This document shows positions 5,053 through 6,504 of a DNA stretch of 6,504 bases, one piece after another. A program made the translations under genes and the position numbers. A model generated the notes under the pieces. That model was given only the letters and a program-made list of their open reading frames with translations, was not told where the DNA came from and ran no database searches. The stretch's first letter is position 1; every line of letters starts with the position of its first letter. The DNA comes from Chlorobium sp. (GTDB lineage: Bacteria > Bacteroidota > Chlorobiia > Chlorobiales > Chlorobiaceae): positions 1 through 6,504 of the forward strand of contig JAPHUN010000306.1 in assembly GCA_026193435.1 (NCBI GenBank). The letters run 5' to 3'.

Positions 5053-6504
5053 TTAAGAAACCGCGGCATCGCTGCCGCCGGCTTCGACAATGGCGTCAAT
5101 TTCTTCACTGTTCAGGATCTCTTTTTCCATGAGCTCACCGGCAAGAGCGTCCAGGAGGTTCTTATTCTCCTGAAGAATATTTTTGGCGTTATCCATACAT
5201 TCCATGATGATATTGCGCACTTCAACATCAATCTGCAGGGCTGTCTCCTCGCTGTATTCCCTTACATGAGAGTAATCTTTGCCCAGGAAAACCTCCTTAT
5301 GGCCGTTGCCGTAGTTGATCGGCCCGAGCGTATCGCTCATCCCCCAGTTTCTCACCATTTTCCTGGCGATTTCAGTTGCGCGCTCGATATCATTTTCCGC
5401 GCCGGTACTTGTCTGATTGAAAATCAGCTTTTCAGCCGCTCTTCCGCCCAGGGCATAGGTGATCATGGCAATCAGGTTTTCCCTGTCCTGGGTATAGCGG
5501 TCTTCTTCGGGCAGGTATGCTGTCTGCCCCAATGAGCGGCCCCGTGGAATGATAGTTACCTTGTGGATCGGGTCAGAGCCCTTGGTGAACTTCGCGACCA
5601 GAACATGTCCGGACTCATGATACGCGGTGATCTTTTTCTGCTCATCGGATATATACATGCTTCTCCTCTCAGGGCCCATAAGGATTTTATCACGGGCGTC
5701 TTCGAAGTTACTCAGAGAAATATCCTTGCGACCTTCACGGGAAGCCAGCAGGGCCGCTTCATTGATCAGATTGGCCAGGTCTGCTCCGGAAAAACCTGGA
5801 GTGCTCTGGGCGATCTTGTCAATGGACACATCCTCGGCGAGAGGCGTCTTTCGTGAATGTATTTTCAGTATGGCGACTCTCCCCCGAATATCAGGTTTGT
5901 CGATCATAATCTGACGGTCGAACCTGCCCGGTCTGAGAAGAGCTGTATCGAGTACATCAGGACGGTTTGTCGCGGCAATCAGAATGACATTGTCTCTTGT
6001 CGTGAAGCCGTCCATTTCAACAAGAAGCTGGTTCAACGTCTGTTCGCGTTCATCGTGTCCACCGCCGACTCCAGCACCGCGACTTCGGCCAACCGCGTCG
6101 ATCTCATCAATGAACACAATGCACGGAGCGTTTTTCTTTGCGGTCTCAAAAAGATCGCGAACCCTCGCCGCGCCCACGCCGACAAACATCTCAACAAAAT
6201 CAGCCCCTGAAATGGAAAAAAAAGGAACTTTCGCTTCGCCCGCGATAGCTTTGGCAAGGAGTGTTTTCCCTGTTCCAGGAGAACCGAGAAGAAGAACCCC
6301 TTTAGGAATTTTGCCCCCGATCTGCTGAAACTTCTCAGGGTTCATCAGGAACTCAACTGTTTCTTTCAGTTCCTCAACGGCTTCGTCAACTCCGGCGACG
6401 TCTTCAAAGGTAACGGAGACATCAAAATCACTCATCAGCTTGGCCCGGCTTTTGCCGAAAGCGAAAATGTTCTTCTGAACACCGCCGCTCTGCGCGGACA
6501 TACG
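5053..6504 (-). CDS. ftsH: ATP-dependent zinc metalloprotease FtsH, N-terminus beyond window edge
   Basis: Membrane-anchored AAA+ protease that forms hexamers and degrades unassembled membrane proteins and some regulators. The frame is open to the window edge. The ATG at 6501 is internal, since it lies in the linker just before the AAA domain, so the two membrane spans and the periplasmic domain lie outside. Counting from that Met, the sequence shows Walker A GSPGTGKT (73-80), pore loop FVGVG (106-110), Walker B IVFIDEID (128-135), the second region of homology [18 protein letters not shown] (179-196) with arginine fingers R193 and R196, and the zinc site HESGH (295-299). D371 in TGAENDI is the likely third zinc ligand. 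The C-terminal helical region runs to residue 482 with a short tail. All catalytic residues are present. The usual Walker A is GPPGTGKT, so the Ser is a small variation. It is the first visible gene of a minus-strand set with the TauE-like and HU/IHF-like genes. Confidence 0.97.
   Translation of the reverse strand, partial: RMSAQSGGVQKNIFAFGKSRAKLMSDFDVSVTFEDVAGVDEAVEELKETVEFLMNPEKFQQIGGKIPKGVLLLGSPGTGKTLLAKAIAGEAKVPFFSISGADFVEMFVGVGAARVRDLFETAKKNAPCIVFIDEIDAVGRSRGAGVGGGHDEREQTLNQLLVEMDGFTTRDNVILIAATNRPDVLDTALLRPGRFDRQIMIDKPDIRGRVAILKIHSRKTPLAEDVSIDKIAQSTPGFSGADLANLINEAALLASREGRKDISLSNFEDARDKILMGPERRSMYISDEQKKITAYHESGHVLVAKFTKGSDPIHKVTIIPRGRSLGQTAYLPEEDRYTQDRENLIAMITYALGGRAAEKLIFNQTSTGAENDIERATEIARKMVRNWGMSDTLGPINYGNGHKEVFLGKDYSHVREYSEETALQIDVEVRNIIMECMDNAKNILQENKNLLDALAGELMEKEILNSEEIDAIVEAGGSDAAVS

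Noticed and set aside
4810..5535. 241-residue open frame on the + strand
   Set aside because: It runs antisense across the TauE-like gene and the end of ftsH, both of which have clear family motifs. It is a shadow frame.
6499..6501. ATG as the true start of ftsH
   Set aside because: It falls in the linker right before the AAA domain. FtsH needs an N-terminal membrane anchor, and the frame stays open to the window edge.

Overview
The window looks like an ordinary chromosomal stretch of a Gram-negative bacterium, most likely a green sulfur bacterium (Chlorobiaceae). That placement is inference. It rests on how the encoded Apt, NhaD-like transporter and HU/IHF-like proteins read, on the gene combination, and on the repeat-rich intergenic DNA; no database search was possible. 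All recognised genes are housekeeping or transport genes, and there is no phage, plasmid, CRISPR or insertion-sequence gene in view.

Left block (1-3441, + strand): the 5'-truncated mtaB (tRNA methylthiotransferase), apt (adenine salvage) and an NhaD/CitMHS-type ion transporter lie in one direction. The mtaB-apt gap is 80 bases with the start I prefer. The apt-transporter gap is only 4 bases, with a good ribosome binding site inside the end of apt, so those two are probably co-transcribed.

Middle (3442-3856): about 415 bases without a credible gene. It holds a long imperfect palindrome, then a patchwork of short tandem repeats (two or three heptamer families, an octamer family and an 8-base duplication) and a 17-base perfect inverted repeat that brackets most of the patchwork. 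This is the least explained part of the window. A short unrecognised gene (3857-4243, +) follows, ending at a probable hairpin terminator.

Right block (4325-6504, - strand): ftsH (its N-terminal membrane part lies beyond the window edge), a half-size TauE/SafE membrane protein and an HU/IHF-like DNA-binding protein run in one direction with gaps of 24 and 38 bases, consistent with one transcript. This block converges on the unrecognised gene.

I found no convincing new multi-gene system. The points most worth a second look are the repeat patchwork and its inverted-repeat bracket, the palindrome, the unrecognised gene beside them, and the half-size TauE protein next to ftsH.
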